This document shows positions 1 to 34,939 of a DNA stretch of 64,000 bases, piece by piece. This DNA is from Hyperoplus lanceolatus (Eukaryota; Chordata; Actinopteri; Uranoscopiformes; Ammodytidae). Under the pieces are notes generated by a model. That model was not told the origin of the DNA. It made no database searches and worked only from the letters and a program-made list of their open reading frames with translations. The first letter of the stretch is position 1; each line of letters opens with the position of its first letter. Position numbers and translations under genes: made by a program. The stretch covers positions 11,106,001 to 11,170,000 of the forward strand of contig CM049410.1 of NCBI GenBank assembly GCA_026929865.2. Direction: 5' to 3'.

Positions 1-597
1 CGTAGATACATGGCCACAAGGTCACACTATGCCATTCTACATGCTGTCAGGCCAGCACTTTCCTTGTGTTCTCTAATAAAGTTTTAGTTTGTGAGCAGTT
101 GCAGGTGCAATGACTCAATACATCAATAACTTGAGCAAACTAAGGCAAAAGAGGAGGAAGGGGGAGGACAACAGGATATATGAAGACAGGACACAGGAAG
201 GTGATGACCCCAGGCTATAAGTGGAAAGTCCATATAAAGACTGACACAGCAAATTTGTTTCAGTTAGAACACAAGGTGAGATGAGTTGGGCTTGAGAGAG
301 CTGCTGCTGAAATTAAACATCTAGGCCAGCACAGTCCAAGAGGCTAGAATTAAGAAGTATACTGGATGAACAAGAGTACTGCAGAGCTTTAAAGAAGCCT
401 TAGGGGAATCAAGTACATAGATATACACAACGTGCACCAAAAAATAAAAGTCTATTAGGTCATGCACATGAGGGAGTACGATCGTAAGTATTAATTATAT
501 GTATTCTACTTGTTAACCGAGTTGTTCTCAACTGAGCAGACCATGAAATTGTACCAATTCAAACACCCTTGACTTCACATGAGTGTTTGAGCCATAC
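1..597 (-). other. csnk1e intron, truncated by the window edge
   Basis: This lies downstream of the third coding exon, whose donor reads ATG then GTATGG at 597-592. No exon encoding the next kinase segment is visible, so the sequence is intronic. Nothing else is recognised here. Confidence 0.7.
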
Positions 598-1277
598 CAT
601 CTGGTCGGCCAAAAGCAGGACAGTCTTGAGGCTGAACTTCCGGGAGCAAAAGTTGAAAAGGTCCTCCAGGCTTGGACCAAGCAGCTCCATTACCATCACA
701 TTGTAGTCTCCCTCGGCACCACACCACTTTATCGAAGGAATACCCACTAGAACACACAAAGTCAGCTTTAAATCATTGTAAATCTTACCAGCAGGCTTAG
801 AGAATTTGCATAATGTAAAGCTATTGGGAGTGCTTGAAAAATCTCAAAGGTCTTAAAGCTATATTCAATCCTTACCTCCTCCTTGCATCATCTTGTAGAA
901 CTTGCTTTCAATGTGCAACTGGGGGTGTTTGGTCTTTACACATTCCAGCTTGATGGCTACCTCCTCGCTGGTGGCAATGTTGGCACCTGATGAGACAAAG
1001 CTTTAAAAGCCATAGCAAAAGCACCACACTAATGACAGGGGAATATGAATGAAAATTAGGTTTGGTGCCCAGATAAGGGGGGAAAGTCATGGTACAGTAT
1101 GAAAAGAGAGACTTTCAAGAATTGAATGTGGAAATAACCATAACAGAGGAGAGACATTTATAGTTGGGTAGGGCAAGAAAGGGCAGTGTATTTAAACTTA
1201 CCAAGGTAAATGTCGCCAAAGGAACCACTCCCTATCTTTCGCCCAAGCCGATACTTGTTCCCCACTCTCAGCTCCAT
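598..1277 (-). CDS. csnk1e: Casein kinase 1 epsilon, 5' coding exons (partial)
   Basis: Ser/Thr kinase that phosphorylates PER proteins in the circadian clock and Dishevelled in Wnt signalling. Three coding exons are visible: 1202-1277 (start ATG at 1277-1275), 876-986 and 598-746. All have GT-AG borders and the phases join (76, 111 and 149 nt), giving residues 1-112 of about 416 in the family. They encode the N-lobe: start [16 protein letters not shown], glycine loop GSGSFG, VAIK lysine, then [27 protein letters not shown] and the hinge to LLLADQM. Lys8, the FYKMM segment and PSIKW match CSNK1E as I remember it; CSNK1D has Arg8, IYKMM and PTIRW. The catalytic loop (HRDVKPDN) and tail must lie beyond the left edge. 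The first coding exon probably begins at an acceptor about 15 bases before the ATG. Identification is secure; epsilon over delta is likely. Confidence 0.95.
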
Positions 1278-1292
1278 GGTTGCAAGTTGTCA

Positions 1293-3748
1293 CTGTCACC
1301 AACAGACAAATAGAGATGAGCATAAGAAAGCAAAGGACAAATTACACAATGCCAGCTCATACTGTGTGTGCTAGGCTTGGGCCAGTATGATATTCCGATG
1401 AGAACCTTAAGCAAACCTTAAGTGAGCAGCTCCACAAGGTGGCATGCCAACTTTCTACACATTTCTCTTTTAGTAAAAGTTATGATGCAGGAATACTCTG
1501 AACATTATTAAACTTGTATGTTAACATCCTGTATGTTAACATCTTGTGTGGGTGGCGCTAATACCTTAGAACAGTATGACAGAAAATAATACAGTTTGAA
1601 ACCTTGCCATTTTCAAACAGCAGTATACTTTCAACCCGTTTATAAGCCAATACCTAGTGTGTGCTACACAGTGTGCATGTGTGTGTGTGTGTGTGTGTGT
1701 GTGGAGCTAATACCTTAGAACATTATGACTGAAAATAATGCAGTTTTGAAACCTTGACATTTTCAAACGGCGGTATACCTTCAACCCGTTTATTGGCTAA
1801 TACCTAGTGTGTGCTACACTTCTTTCCTCTCACCACCAACTCTTAATATTAGAGGATGAGCTACTGAACATAATATACATTTGGTATTTACTCGCTTTTC
1901 CCTCGTGGTAGAATAATGGAAGGCATCCTTAAGTTAAGGGTCAGCTGCTCACATGACAATCCTTCTATCCCAGACACATTGAACTAGCCACATGTTTGTG
2001 TGAGAGAATGTAGCCTGAGCAGAGCTAGTTGATCAGCTAACAGCTGTCTGGCCTTCAGGGGTACATCATTATGTTTGTTGGGTAGCGGGGAGGGCTAGGG
2101 GGCTGAAGGGTGATCAGAAACGGCAAGGACAGAGGAGAAATAAACGACAGCTAAATGAAGGCTACACACAAATGCCAGTTGGAACAGTAGTGGACTAGAA
2201 TAAACTGCTGCTGCAGGAGTACTGAGACCTGGCACACATGAGAGGAAATTTAGTGCATCTTTTGAGCTGAACTGCACGTGACGCTGGGGCCAGGTCATCA
2301 TTTATTTAGTGCTCTCCCTACCACGCCACATAGTGCAGCCACTGCAAAAGCAAGACTAAGCTCTCCACTGTTCTGTACTAGCGCTGCCAAGGGAGGGAAG
2401 GCTGGAGCAGCCGCCAAGCGCTGGCTGGCTTGCTGTATCTGTGTCAAGGCCCTCAGACAATTCTGTGCACTGAACTTCAGAAAGCCAAGTGCTGCAGAGA
2501 ATATTATCTGTGCAGACTCAGAGCATCACTTATCAAAAGAGATTTGCTTCCTCACTAGTCACTACCAATTTTGGAACACTACGTAAAGAAGTTGTGTCTT
2601 TTATGGCAACATTGGACCCTCGTTCCAAACTTCAAATAACGTTTCCAGTCATGTGCCCAACTGACAATTCACAAAGGCAATATATTAACTAGATCGTATT
2701 ATCAGATTCTTGCCTCAAGGCACATCCACTAATAGAAATCTTGAAGAAGTGTCATGACAACTCAGAAGTGGCAAAAACAATGCAATCTTAGACAACCTCA
2801 AAATATCATGGACATGTCTGGCAGGAAAGCAAGCAGCGCAGTCATCAATTCTGCAGTACTACAAGTCTGCTTCCATCCAGAACTCTTAAAATAAAACCAA
2901 AAATGAACGCAGAAGTTACTTTGCTAAAGAGTAAGCAGTGGGATTACAACAGGAGCTTCAAACACCAGCTCTGTTCAAAAACATTTCTAGCAGTGATGAT
3001 GGTTTCAAAGCAAAAAACAACAACAACAACAATGCATTGCACCTCATTTCAAGGCAAAAGCTCAACGGAACAAACATACTGTGTGAGATGTAGGCCTTAT
3101 AGCTCTTTGTCAACTCTAGCTGATGAGGACAGCTTGCCAAAGTAGCCACGATGGAGGCGGATGGATTTGGGTTAATAAAGGGTTAGGTTTCATTACACCA
3201 AGAGGGTGTCTCATGTGCTGTAGCAGGGACCCGATTAGGGAGCAACATTAATCACACAACTGTACAGTAAGTGCCATTGATTAATTACTTGATATGGGAA
3301 CAGTTATGCACAATTTCAAAAAGCACAGTATCCATATGGACTTCACCTGTATATGCCCTCATGTGTTAATTCCAATAAGGTAGGAGAAATAGTATTGCTG
3401 TTAAGTGTACACTTGCTGTAAAGAAATATTTTGTTTTTGAGTTTTTCCAGAGATGGCATGTGTGATGTGTTGCAAGTGGAATTAGCTTGTCACAATGCAC
3501 CTGAAAAAAGCACATGTGCCATTATAGTAGAAATTGTCCTTAAACTACAGGAGATTGAATAAGATGCTACATCTATCTAGTTGAGCTGGTAGGATGTCCT
3601 GGGGTAGGCCTATACTGTGGCAAAGTCATATCATCGTAATCATTGGAGCCGAAGTGTGAAATAGGCTATCGTTGTTTTTCTTTAAATATAGTCATTCAAA
3701 CTCACTTAGCCAACGTAGAAAGTCGCAAACATGAGAGTGAGTAAATAC
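1293..3748. other. csnk1e 5' intron sequence
   Basis: This is the intron between a proposed noncoding exon (3749-3898) and the first coding exon. It holds the tandem duplication around 1556-1818. At 2278-3149 a plus-strand stretch has short open frames with a segment resembling hAT transposases (ATLDPRSKL). It is too broken to call a gene. The rest shows nothing I recognise. Confidence 0.5.
1371..1820. repeat. Tandem duplication around a (GT)n tract, likely transposon remnant
   Basis: About 115 bases are present twice, at roughly 1556-1670 and 1704-1818, separated by a (GT)n run at 1679-1702. Both copies share GCTAATACCTTAGAACA, a TTTCAAAC segment and CCTAGTGTGTGCTACAC. The stretch from 1371 (TAGGCTTGGGCCAGTATGAT) looks like a decayed end of a fish hAT element, but no matching second end was found. 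Confidence 0.5.
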
Positions 3749-3898
3749 CTCTTTGAGAAAACATAAACGTCAGAAAGCCAAAGGATTTCAGTCACATGAA
3801 AAACAAGAGCACTGCGCCTAACACTACGACAGCTGTCACTCCACAATCAGCTTCTGTGTTACAGACTCGACACTAAATGCATGCAATAGAATCCGAAC
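3749..3898 (-). other. Possible noncoding 5' UTR exon of csnk1e
   Basis: Minus-strand sequence has an acceptor (CTTTTGCAG before 3898) and a donor (AGAG followed by GTATTT at 3748), giving a 150-base internal exon between the GC-richer promoter and the first coding exon. It contains no good start codon in frame with the kinase. This is inferred from splice signals only. Confidence 0.3.
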
Positions 3899-4468
3899 CT
3901 GCAAAAGAACACAAGTAAAAACACTTTAATATTTAGTTTTTTAACGGCAATGGCAGATATCTTGCTACGTTACTCTTTCCTGGTTACAATTTGATAAGAA
4001 GTGAGTTATGATTTACGCTACAATGGCAAATATTTGTAACTAATATAACATTTCATAAACATCTACAATCTCCGTTTACATACGGTCGCATTGATTAACG
4101 TTTGTAAAACAAAATTAATTGTACAAAAGAATACCAACCTTAGGCTATTACGTTCGTTATCTGTTAGCTGCTAAGAGTAAGCTAGTAGAAATACGTTAAC
4201 GGAACCGTGAAACGTAGGCTACTGCACCATGGTTATTTTAGAAATTAAAAGGAAGCAGCAAAGTGTATATCGCATTTCGCCACATTTTGTATCATATTTC
4301 TAACCGCACCCATGTATGTGCTGGACTAGCCTTGCCTGTGTGTAGATAGCAATTCCTACGACTCGCCCCCTCCCCCTCTTCTGTAAGCCGTAAATACGAG
4401 TCTCCGATTCTGCCGAATCAGGCTGCTTTTCGCCCTTAGTTTCTCCGGTTCCCCGACTAACAACTCAC

Positions 4469-4740
4469 CCGATATTGGGTTTGTCCGAGAGCTGGTTCGG
4501 TGGAGGTTCTGATCCGATGGTTGTCAGTCGGACAAGAGCCTTGGTAGAGGTGGATGGGAGCGGATTCTGGCGGATATCATTCCCCCGGCTCTTAGATCTG
4601 TCGTCGGCTGCACTCCCTGTTGATAGTCCCTATGAAGCTCCAGCAACAAGAGCGGCCGTTCACCACTCGAGTCTGTCTCCCCCTCTCGTTACTTAACAAC
4701 GCGCCGGTTCTGCACGTCGATGATGTCACTCTCAGGATGT
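4469..4740 (-). promoter_or_regulatory. Putative csnk1e first exon and promoter
   Basis: A CpG-containing stretch with a consensus minus-strand donor (GG followed by GTGAGT, GT at 4468-4467) suggests a noncoding first exon from about 4700 down to 4469. It sits upstream of the csnk1e coding exons, between csnk1e and the 3' end of tnrc6b. No TATA box is evident. The exact start site cannot be fixed from sequence. Confidence 0.45.
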
Positions 4741-4957
4741 CAAGGCACAGTCATTTATGGGAAACGTCACACATAACTGCTTCTTTTTACATATATATGA
4801 ACAACGATCCTGTCATTGAAAAAGATTAATCTGTGGGGAATAAATGTAGTCTAAAATAATGTATAGTACATTCTAGAATAATTTGGTTAACAATACATCA
4901 CTTAAAACCCTAAATTGTAGGCCTATCAGAGAAGGTAAATAATTGCATACAGTCGGA

Positions 4958-4965
4958 TGACGTCA
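4958..4965. promoter_or_regulatory. Perfect CRE palindrome TGACGTCA
   Basis: The full cAMP-response element lies about 250-270 bases upstream of the proposed csnk1e first exon. CREB/ATF factors bind this palindrome. Its closeness to a promoter supports function but does not prove it. Confidence 0.4.
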
Positions 4966-5279
4966 TGTGGTTGTTAAATAGGATTGAATTGTGAATTAAA
5001 TGAGTGACAGATGGACATGCCGATTTATTTTTATGTGGCCGCCCCATCTTTGAACAGCATACACCTTTCCTTTAATGTAATGCGTCATAGCCTACTCAAC
5101 ACAACTTGCACAAAGTATAATTATATTATTCTTGTGTTCATAACTGTAGCAATGTTGGACAGTTTCAATCAAAGATTGGTTTATCATCAAAGGGACTCAT
5201 AAACGAAAAACTTTTAACCAACATCCAGACACCTGAAATCACACAAAATACCAATGAAAAATGACCATAAGGACACATT

Positions 5280-6703
5280 TAGAAGCCAATACTTTCATCT
5301 TTATTAATCTTGTTCTCATTTGTTTAAATAAATTTTACTTTGTAAAATCTCATAACGAAAACACTGAACAGGAGTGTTAAAGCCTGTCTTAATTTAAAAC
5401 GAATACACAACAGAACATTAAAAACGTACGGTAACTCTTACTCTGCATCTGTAAACAACCCGCCCCACCCCTCCCTCCCACTCCACACAGTTTGATAAGA
5501 TTTGGCATGTCCATTTTTCTCAACGCATATGCCTTCAGCTCTTTGTGTCATTAAAATGTTTCTTTTTTTATTATTGCAGGTCGGACAATAAAAAAGACAA
5601 GTCGGCTAAAAAACAAACAACTTCAAATGAGAGAAAAAAAAGCATTAGTGCCAATATTTCTTAACACACAGTCAGCAGTATACCGAATGCACTCAAAAAA
5701 AAATTGTATAGACCTTCTGTATAGTAAGCAGCCTTGCCCACTTTATGACAGGCAGTAACATGCACACACACATTATCCTCACATTCACTCACACGCACAC
5801 CTGTGGTAGTTTAATCCACTTACTTGGTCTCAGTCTCACTCATACTCATGTCCATATAACGTGTATGATACTGTGCACAGTATCCACACATGGAGAAATG
5901 CAACATAGCCTCAAACTGCCAGCAATTTAACATTTATCACTGCAACAGTAACAAACATGTTCAAGAGAGAATAACAGAGAAAGAGTGCGTGAGATACAAC
6001 AGTAGGAGGTCAGCATTTTGAAAACAGAACAAGGACATTTTTCAATAATTCACTGCTCAAATTAAAACCATACATACAAACAAACAGAAACAAATTGAAC
6101 TTAACATACACACACAGTAAGATACAGTTCTGTTTTCAATCAGAGCCGTTTGCATGTGTTTGGATTCGGTCTCCGTTTTTAAGAGGACGTGAATACAAAC
6201 TGCACTTTAACCTCACATCATGTAGTAGTTTGAATTTCTCTTATACGATGAAGGTAATGCTGTTTACAGTGCCCATCTGTCTGAAGGCTTGTCTGTATTT
6301 GGTGTGTGCATGTATATGTAAATCTGTTGAAAAGTTCCCTAGTTACTAAGCACATTGCAATCCAGTCAAGTCTTTCAGACCAACTGACTTTTCATTCTTT
6401 TTCAGGTTTCAAGTCTAAGCAGTTGAAATCTTCATCTGTGGAAAAAGGCTGTATACACATCTAACAGTCCCTGCATTTGTTTATATAATAGCTTAAGTCT
6501 GGCCACGAGAATGTGTGTAAGCATGTCTCACATTTCTGCTTTATGTGTGTGCACATTACTATGTATACCATGTATATGTACGCACGTGTATTACATTAAT
6601 ATGCATACCATGTATGTGTGTGTGCTATAGTAAGTACATATGTATCCCAGTGTATGTTGTATCAGCGTGTCCAAACAAACACGTACAAATGGCAGGGAGC
6701 TCA
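5280..6703 (-). other. tnrc6b 3' UTR
   Basis: This sequence follows the tnrc6b stop codon at 6706-6704 on the minus strand and is AT-rich with CA/TG-rich patches. A minus-strand AATAAA lies at 5305-5300, so cleavage near 5280 is plausible. The upstream region of csnk1e begins just beyond, giving a tail-to-head spacing under 1 kb. Smaller open frames here look like chance. Confidence 0.6.
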
Positions 6704-28816
<22,113 letters not shown>

Positions 28817-28847
28817 GAACTATTGTTCCTTTTCCTGATTCTCCTGT

Positions 28848-30206
28848 CTGTGAAAAGGAAATTACACATTCAATTATTATGTTTCACCTTAAGCTATTTT
28901 AAGTTATTTCAGGCTCACAGAAGTATACCTTTTATCCGACACACAAAAACATTGACATATAATTAAAATACATGTTATTAAGATCCCTGCGAAGAATTAT
29001 CTTACATAGTTGATGGTGTATGGACTGTAATGGTAACCGGGGCAGACAGCTTGACAAAAGCCCTCGGTAGACTAGCTGCTCACTGCATAATTCATTAACC
29101 AGAAAACGATTGTGAATCCAACCAACAGACAACACAGGCAGCAGCAAAACAGTGACTTCATATTCTAAAACATTTCTGGAAAAGTCATGTTATTTTGCAC
29201 CACAGCAGATATGTATTGGCAGAATAAGCCAGAGTATACAAGCTTTAATGTGAGTAAATGACAGGACCTGTCTGGTAGTGTTATGAAGGTGCCTCCCACC
29301 TTGCCAAAGTAAACCTATGAGATTGGCAAATATACAACCAAGTCACGTGAGCCCGTTTTTGTTGAAAGAAAAACACATAACAGCGGGCTGAGGAAAAAAA
29401 CTGTTAAATGTGGAGATGTAAAGGGCTCTTAGAAACCCAATCAGCTGTGAATACGACTGGGCCCAGGGTATCTGTTAGCTAAGCTGTAATACGTACAGTG
29501 TCAGACAGCGGTGTAACCTAAGTTGACAACGTATTGATTTTACACATCACCGTATCCAATATAAATGCCTTAACTGTCGATGCACTTAATAATTACTGGT
29601 TTATCTATAAGAAGTTAGGAACCCCTACAAGACAGCAGTATGCAGCCGCATTTGGGGCAAGCAACCTGGAATGCATGAACATAACAGCCCAGTAAGGATA
29701 GCTGTGCAGTGACTGAGACATCCAGAAGAGCAATTAGCTAATGCTAGTCGGCTTTAAAAAGTCAGCTGGTGAGAGCACAGTGCCATGACCTGAAGAGCCA
29801 GGGACTTGCGGCGGTAGTTAGTCCCAGAGTGGCGAATCTAACCTCTACTACGCTGTTGATTGCAGACAACAGGCGCGTCATAATAGCAAACGATATTTTC
29901 AAACAGTGCATTTTTCATGAACATATTTCACTATTAATTCCTAATTTAACAGTGGGCACCGAAACACCATTTAAAGTAGATGAACAGACAGCTGGTTCAT
30001 CAGTACCAACGGTCGACAAGGCCAAAATAAACGACGAACTTCAGTGACGTTTCTTCAGTATTACAACGCGTACCCAGCGGAGCTCTTATAAACACTGAGA
30101 AACACATAAATGGCTTGCTGTTTATAGCCGAACAAAACCTATGTTAAAACCAACACATAAAGTATGAAAGGCACCAACATACATAACGTCGACGTTGCAG
30201 ACTCAC
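28848..30206 (-). other. tnrc6b 5' UTR intron
   Basis: Lies between the noncoding first exon (donor at 30206) and the exon holding the start codon, whose acceptor TTTTCACAG ends at 28848. No coding exon or well-bounded repeat was found. Open frames here do not resemble known proteins. Confidence 0.55.
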
Positions 30207-30560
30207 CTCGGGAATCACATAGGACATAAAGTGCTTCTGTGCAAAAATTCTTGCAGACCTACCGCTAGCTGGCTAGCAAGGTAGCTAACCCAGCGAGCTA
30301 GTTCTTCGAGGCTTTCGAGGCTAAATTGAATAAGAAATTACATCACCGAAATGTTAAGCGTAGAAAATTTGATGAAAAAGCGAGTGTCCTGTTAGAGCGA
30401 CTATAGTTCTCAAGCTGTAAACAAAACATGCATAACCCCTAGAAGACTATCAGACGCTGTATGGTCGCTTAGTTTACTATCGGCCATTTTGCTTCTCTGT
30501 GGAGGTTTAGCCAGCATATGATATCACTTGGCTGGTTGTTGATCAGAGAGGGGAGGAGGA
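30207..30560 (-). promoter_or_regulatory. tnrc6b noncoding first exon and promoter
   Basis: A minus-strand donor CCCGAG followed by GTGAGT (GT at 30206-30205) marks the end of a noncoding exon. The region up to about 30500 is CpG-richer than its surroundings. GCAAAATGGCCG on the minus strand (30480-30491) resembles a YY1 site, often placed just downstream of start sites. No TATA box is seen. Confidence 0.55.
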
Positions 30561-30582
30561 GCGGAGCGCGTGCCGACACCGT

Positions 30583-30628
30583 CCACCAGAGGGCGTTTCA
30601 TCACTTGAAAAATGACGTCATACACGTG
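30583..30628. promoter_or_regulatory. CTCF-like, CRE and E-box cluster upstream of tnrc6b
   Basis: Within 46 bases lie CCACCAGAGGGCG (30583-30595, close to the CTCF core), a perfect CRE TGACGTCA (30613-30620) and an E-box CACGTG (30623-30628). The cluster is about 100 bases upstream of the probable tnrc6b start site. Motif matches only. Confidence 0.45.
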
Positions 30629-30629
30629 G

Positions 30630-31289
30630 GGCATAAATAAGTAAACAAATTGGTCAACAATATGTTAATATAACCTAGGTAAGACAGTGTCCTTATATAA
30701 ACCGATTGCTTCTCTGAACTGCATTTTAAAGCTAAACCTTGAACAAAATTAGCCTTTTTACAACTTAGCAATTCATTCCAAGTATGAAAAAACCTGTGCT
30801 GAATAGCTGTGCACATTGTGTTATTTTTGATTTGTAAACAATAGGCCTACTGTTGTGTTATTTTGTAACTTCAGTTACAACAATTAAATGTAGTTCCCTT
30901 CCAAAAACAGTTTTAAAAGAGTTTTACAATATTTTATCTGTTTAATTTTCTTCAATTATTAGGCCTACTTGGTTTTGACAGATCAGGATGCTGAATCCCT
31001 TTCTTCCTGTGACTAGGAATAAGTTTCCACATAAAATAAATTTGCCCAAAAGAACACTGTATTTTTGAAACTCTATTTTTTTTAAATTATTAAAACAAGG
31101 TTGTCTTTTCTAGTCGCATGAATCCACCAAATTAAGAAAGTCTGCTTTTGCTCAAGCTTTGTCTATAGGCCTATCATGTTTTCAGATCAGATCCCTCATT
31201 TAATCTAGCAACAGCATGGATGTCCAAATGAACACTATTATATTTCAGTTTTAAAATGTTATGAAATTCAGCACACAAAGAAAGTATAA
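30630..31289. other. Intergenic DNA between tnrc6b promoter and card10 3' end
   Basis: AT-rich sequence with no gene recognised. It separates the divergent side of the tnrc6b promoter from the end of the card10 transcript. Confidence 0.6.
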
Positions 31290-32214
31290 GCAATTATTTT
31301 TGTATTATGTTTATTTTTTAAACGATTACACAACTTAAAAAGAGAGTTGGCAATAAAAAACAAAACCATTTGGCCTATAGCTTCTGGTACACAATGCAGT
31401 GTAATAAAATAAAATGCAGCACATGTTAACATCTTTCAGTCACACACAGACCACATAAGAAAATCAAAACAATAACACAGTTATTTCAGTTTAATATTCC
31501 TAGGCTACAGTATAATTGGTGTATGCCTTAAAAGATTTGTTAGCCAGAAAAGAGGGACACAGTCGTAACTACAAATGTGGATTAGCAGACTTGTGCGCTG
31601 CACTACATGCCTGCTTATAACAATCCCCTTCACCTATAACTTTGTGTCCCTCTTTGTGCCATCACATCTTAACTGTCAAGTCACAACCTAACTGATTGAC
31701 CTGGACAGGGCCCATAAATTGGCACCTTGTGTGAGTCCTCAAGGAAAATCTTGAAAGAACAGTTAATAATAAACAGTGTATAATAAAACAAGCGTAGTAA
31801 ACAGTTTGAATTGAAAAAAGTAATATTGCATATTCCTGTTGATGAAAACAGCTAACTACAGTCAGGTAGGTCTGTACTGACATGTATCTTTTTTTTGTGT
31901 GGTCAAATCAGTTTTATTTTTTCAATTTGCTTCACTATTTTCCATTTGTAGCCAGTCCAGCATAGCTATATAATATATGAGAATTCTGCAATTCCTGTTT
32001 GCATTCATGTACGTAGGCCTAATCTGGCCTTCTTTGATATTTCAATGGGTCCAAAGTCAATCTTGGTCCATTCATTACTAGTAATAGGATGATCTAACAC
32101 TAAATTGTAATCTTTTATATAAAACAAATCCTGGCTGTGGTTTAGTTGGCTGGCTGCTTCCATATTCATTTTTAAAAACAATTTAGTTTTCACAGTAAAA
32201 CAGCCTGCATCTGT
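31290..32214 (-). other. card10 3' UTR
   Basis: Follows the card10 stop at 32217-32215. A minus-strand AATAAA at 31315-31310 suggests cleavage near 31290. AT-rich with no open frame of note. Confidence 0.55.
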
Positions 32215-33699
32215 CTACTGAAGCCTATCCAGTTCGACCCATGCCAATGCCCTCTGCTGGCTGTGGATGGCATTGTGTATCCCTAACAGCAGCTCATCGG
32301 TGCGGCTCCAGGTGCTGGGCTCCAGTGTGTAGTAGAGCAGGGGCAGCGTCTCAAGTTGCAACTCCTCAGCCTGACACACCTCCTCCATTATGGTGTCCTC
32401 TCCACACCGTGGAAAAAACTTTCTGTTTAAAGTGGTGCAGTTATATGCAGCAAGTAAGATAAACAAATATCAAAGGTAAGAAAATACCACACAGTTTGCG
32501 TGCATATTATTGAGAAGGTGCTTGTTTACTCTACAGCAGGAATGGTGCAAAGTGTATAAATTAATTAAATACCATCAATCTACTATGATCTGATGTGTAA
32601 TTACTGTAGCACTGAGTTTAATGTACTTGCAAAGCAAACTAATGTGTGCATACCTCAACTTCTTGTGCTTTTTGTCCTTGGGGTGGATATGAATGACAAT
32701 TGGGTAAATCCCCTGTCTTAATAAGCCCTCAACACTGGGCAGCCCCAGTTCCAGCAGACAGTGCTTGTCCTGAGACAGAGACAAATAGGGTTATTTGGGT
32801 AATGTTTGACATTTGTTATTATTACCATGCACATATTTTCTTTGCATACAAAACAGATGACATAGATGATAGCTTTGATTTGTTATTGATTTCCTTTTCG
32901 TTGAAGGAGTCTTTGGGTGTTAGTCATTAGACGATCTGACTGTGTGTTTGTTAGGCAGATGAAATACGCTAACATTATCTTTTTGGAAAAGACAAACAAT
33001 ATTATTTATCATTACCTGGCTGATGACATCCTGTATTGACTGCAGCCGTATGCCCAGAGCCTGCTCTGGACTGCAGGAATCCAACAAGAAAACGCTCTTG
33101 TCTTGTCTCTCTGAAGCCTGTATAGGCTCTGAAACCACATCAAACAGAGGAAGTTGAGACTATTGTGTATGTTGTGATGCAGGCCCACCTCTTAGTTCAC
33201 TGTGTGTATCAGCGTTGGGGTATAATGTGTTTAAATACGCATGTTTGCTGTGCCCATACCTGGTGGGCAGGTGTTGAACTTCAAACCAGACTCTGCCGGT
33301 TGCATCAGCCTCTCTATCAGACCCCGGGAGAGAAGAGAGGGGGAGAAGATGATCGGCCGCTTAGTTTGAACCCGAACCGGCTGCACTGCACTATATGGAA
33401 TCAAGTGCTCCTCATAACCTGAGGGGACAGACACAGAAAGTTACACACACATTAATGCAAAGTGTACGCATACACAAATCATCAGAGAGAAAACTGCAAA
33501 CATTGCCCCCAAAAATCACACAGATTTGCATTCAAGGACTGCTATGTCTGGTTCTTACGTTTGCTGAGTGTGTAAAGGACCTGCTGTGTGGAACCAACCC
33601 CACGGGAACTGTGGTCCACTGCCTTGACCAATCGTATACGTCCAGATGCCTTCTTCCAAAACTACAGGTACATTTTTTTGAAAATGTAGTTATATAACT

Positions 33700-33745
<46 letters not shown>

Positions 33746-33804
33746 CCAAAACAACAATAATAATAATAATAATAATAATAAAAATAATGATGATGATGAT
33801 GATG

Positions 33805-33888
<84 letters not shown>

Positions 33889-34867
33889 CAGGGATGTACA
33901 GTGCGACAGTTTTGATCGCATTTGCTACTGAAATTGATCACGTGCGATGATGAATACAAATCCATTCGCACTCCTGCGACAGCTTGATAATCAGGAGAGG
34001 CTGTCTTTGAAACACAGAGGAGCGTTGCACAACACTGCTTAGAGGGCTCTACATTAACACTGCTGGTAAATGAGTCTTAGGCAAGTAAGTTATTGAGTCC
34101 ACCCTTCACTTTGGCTGGTGAAAGATGTGTGCTCGGGATCTGTGCTCGTGCAGCGATTCTAGGTATTAAAACTTCACCTAAGGCAATTACCGGAAGGAGA
34201 CGGCACATTACCGCATTTAAGTTAGCGCGTGTACAAACAGAACATTTCCTGTGCGCCTTCAAATTAAAAGCCTGTTACTAGCCAAATGTGAGTTGACTTT
34301 TATTTTGAAGCCAGTAAGAACAGGAAGTTAGCGCTTTTTTCTAGCTTGAAAGGCAACTCCTTCAGCTGCAGCGAGCAGTCAACAGTAGCCTAGTCTATTT
34401 AAACAAAGTTTTAAATAAGCCACTGAAAAGCTACTCCCAATACATTCACAACAACCTATTTAATTTATCCTAAATTGTACCAATATGTATACTTATTTAT
34501 TCAATAGGCTATGTTTAATGTTTTAAAGTTTGGTTTTAATTAACAGAAGGACATTATAATAATAATAATTCTGAATCAGCAAAACATTGCAATTGGCAGG
34601 TTAGATTATTTTTTCTAAATTGCAATAAGTGCACCCCTATTCATTTTTCCATAATTATTACTGCACACACTAGGATATAATATTAATCGAGAATCTCAAA
34701 TGAGACCAAGATGACATGCTCAAAGGCAATTAGAGCGAAATGCAAGGGTTAAGGTTATGCAAGTTTTCGATCATACTCTGTGTGCTACCAAATTTATTTT
34801 TGTGCTACTGAATTTTTTTGCTTGCTAGCACCAGTGCTACCACCTAAAAAAATAAGCGTACAGCCCT

Positions 34868-34939
<72 letters not shown>

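Noticed and set aside
2278..3149. Possible hAT-type transposase gene in the csnk1e intron
   Set aside because: Only one short transposase-like phrase, with stops and frame changes on both sides and no terminal repeats found.
33532..33971. Poly-Tyr and poly-Ile frames
   Set aside because: Artefacts of the AAT/AAC microsatellite in a card10 intron. They overlap the real exon 33559-33661 in another frame.
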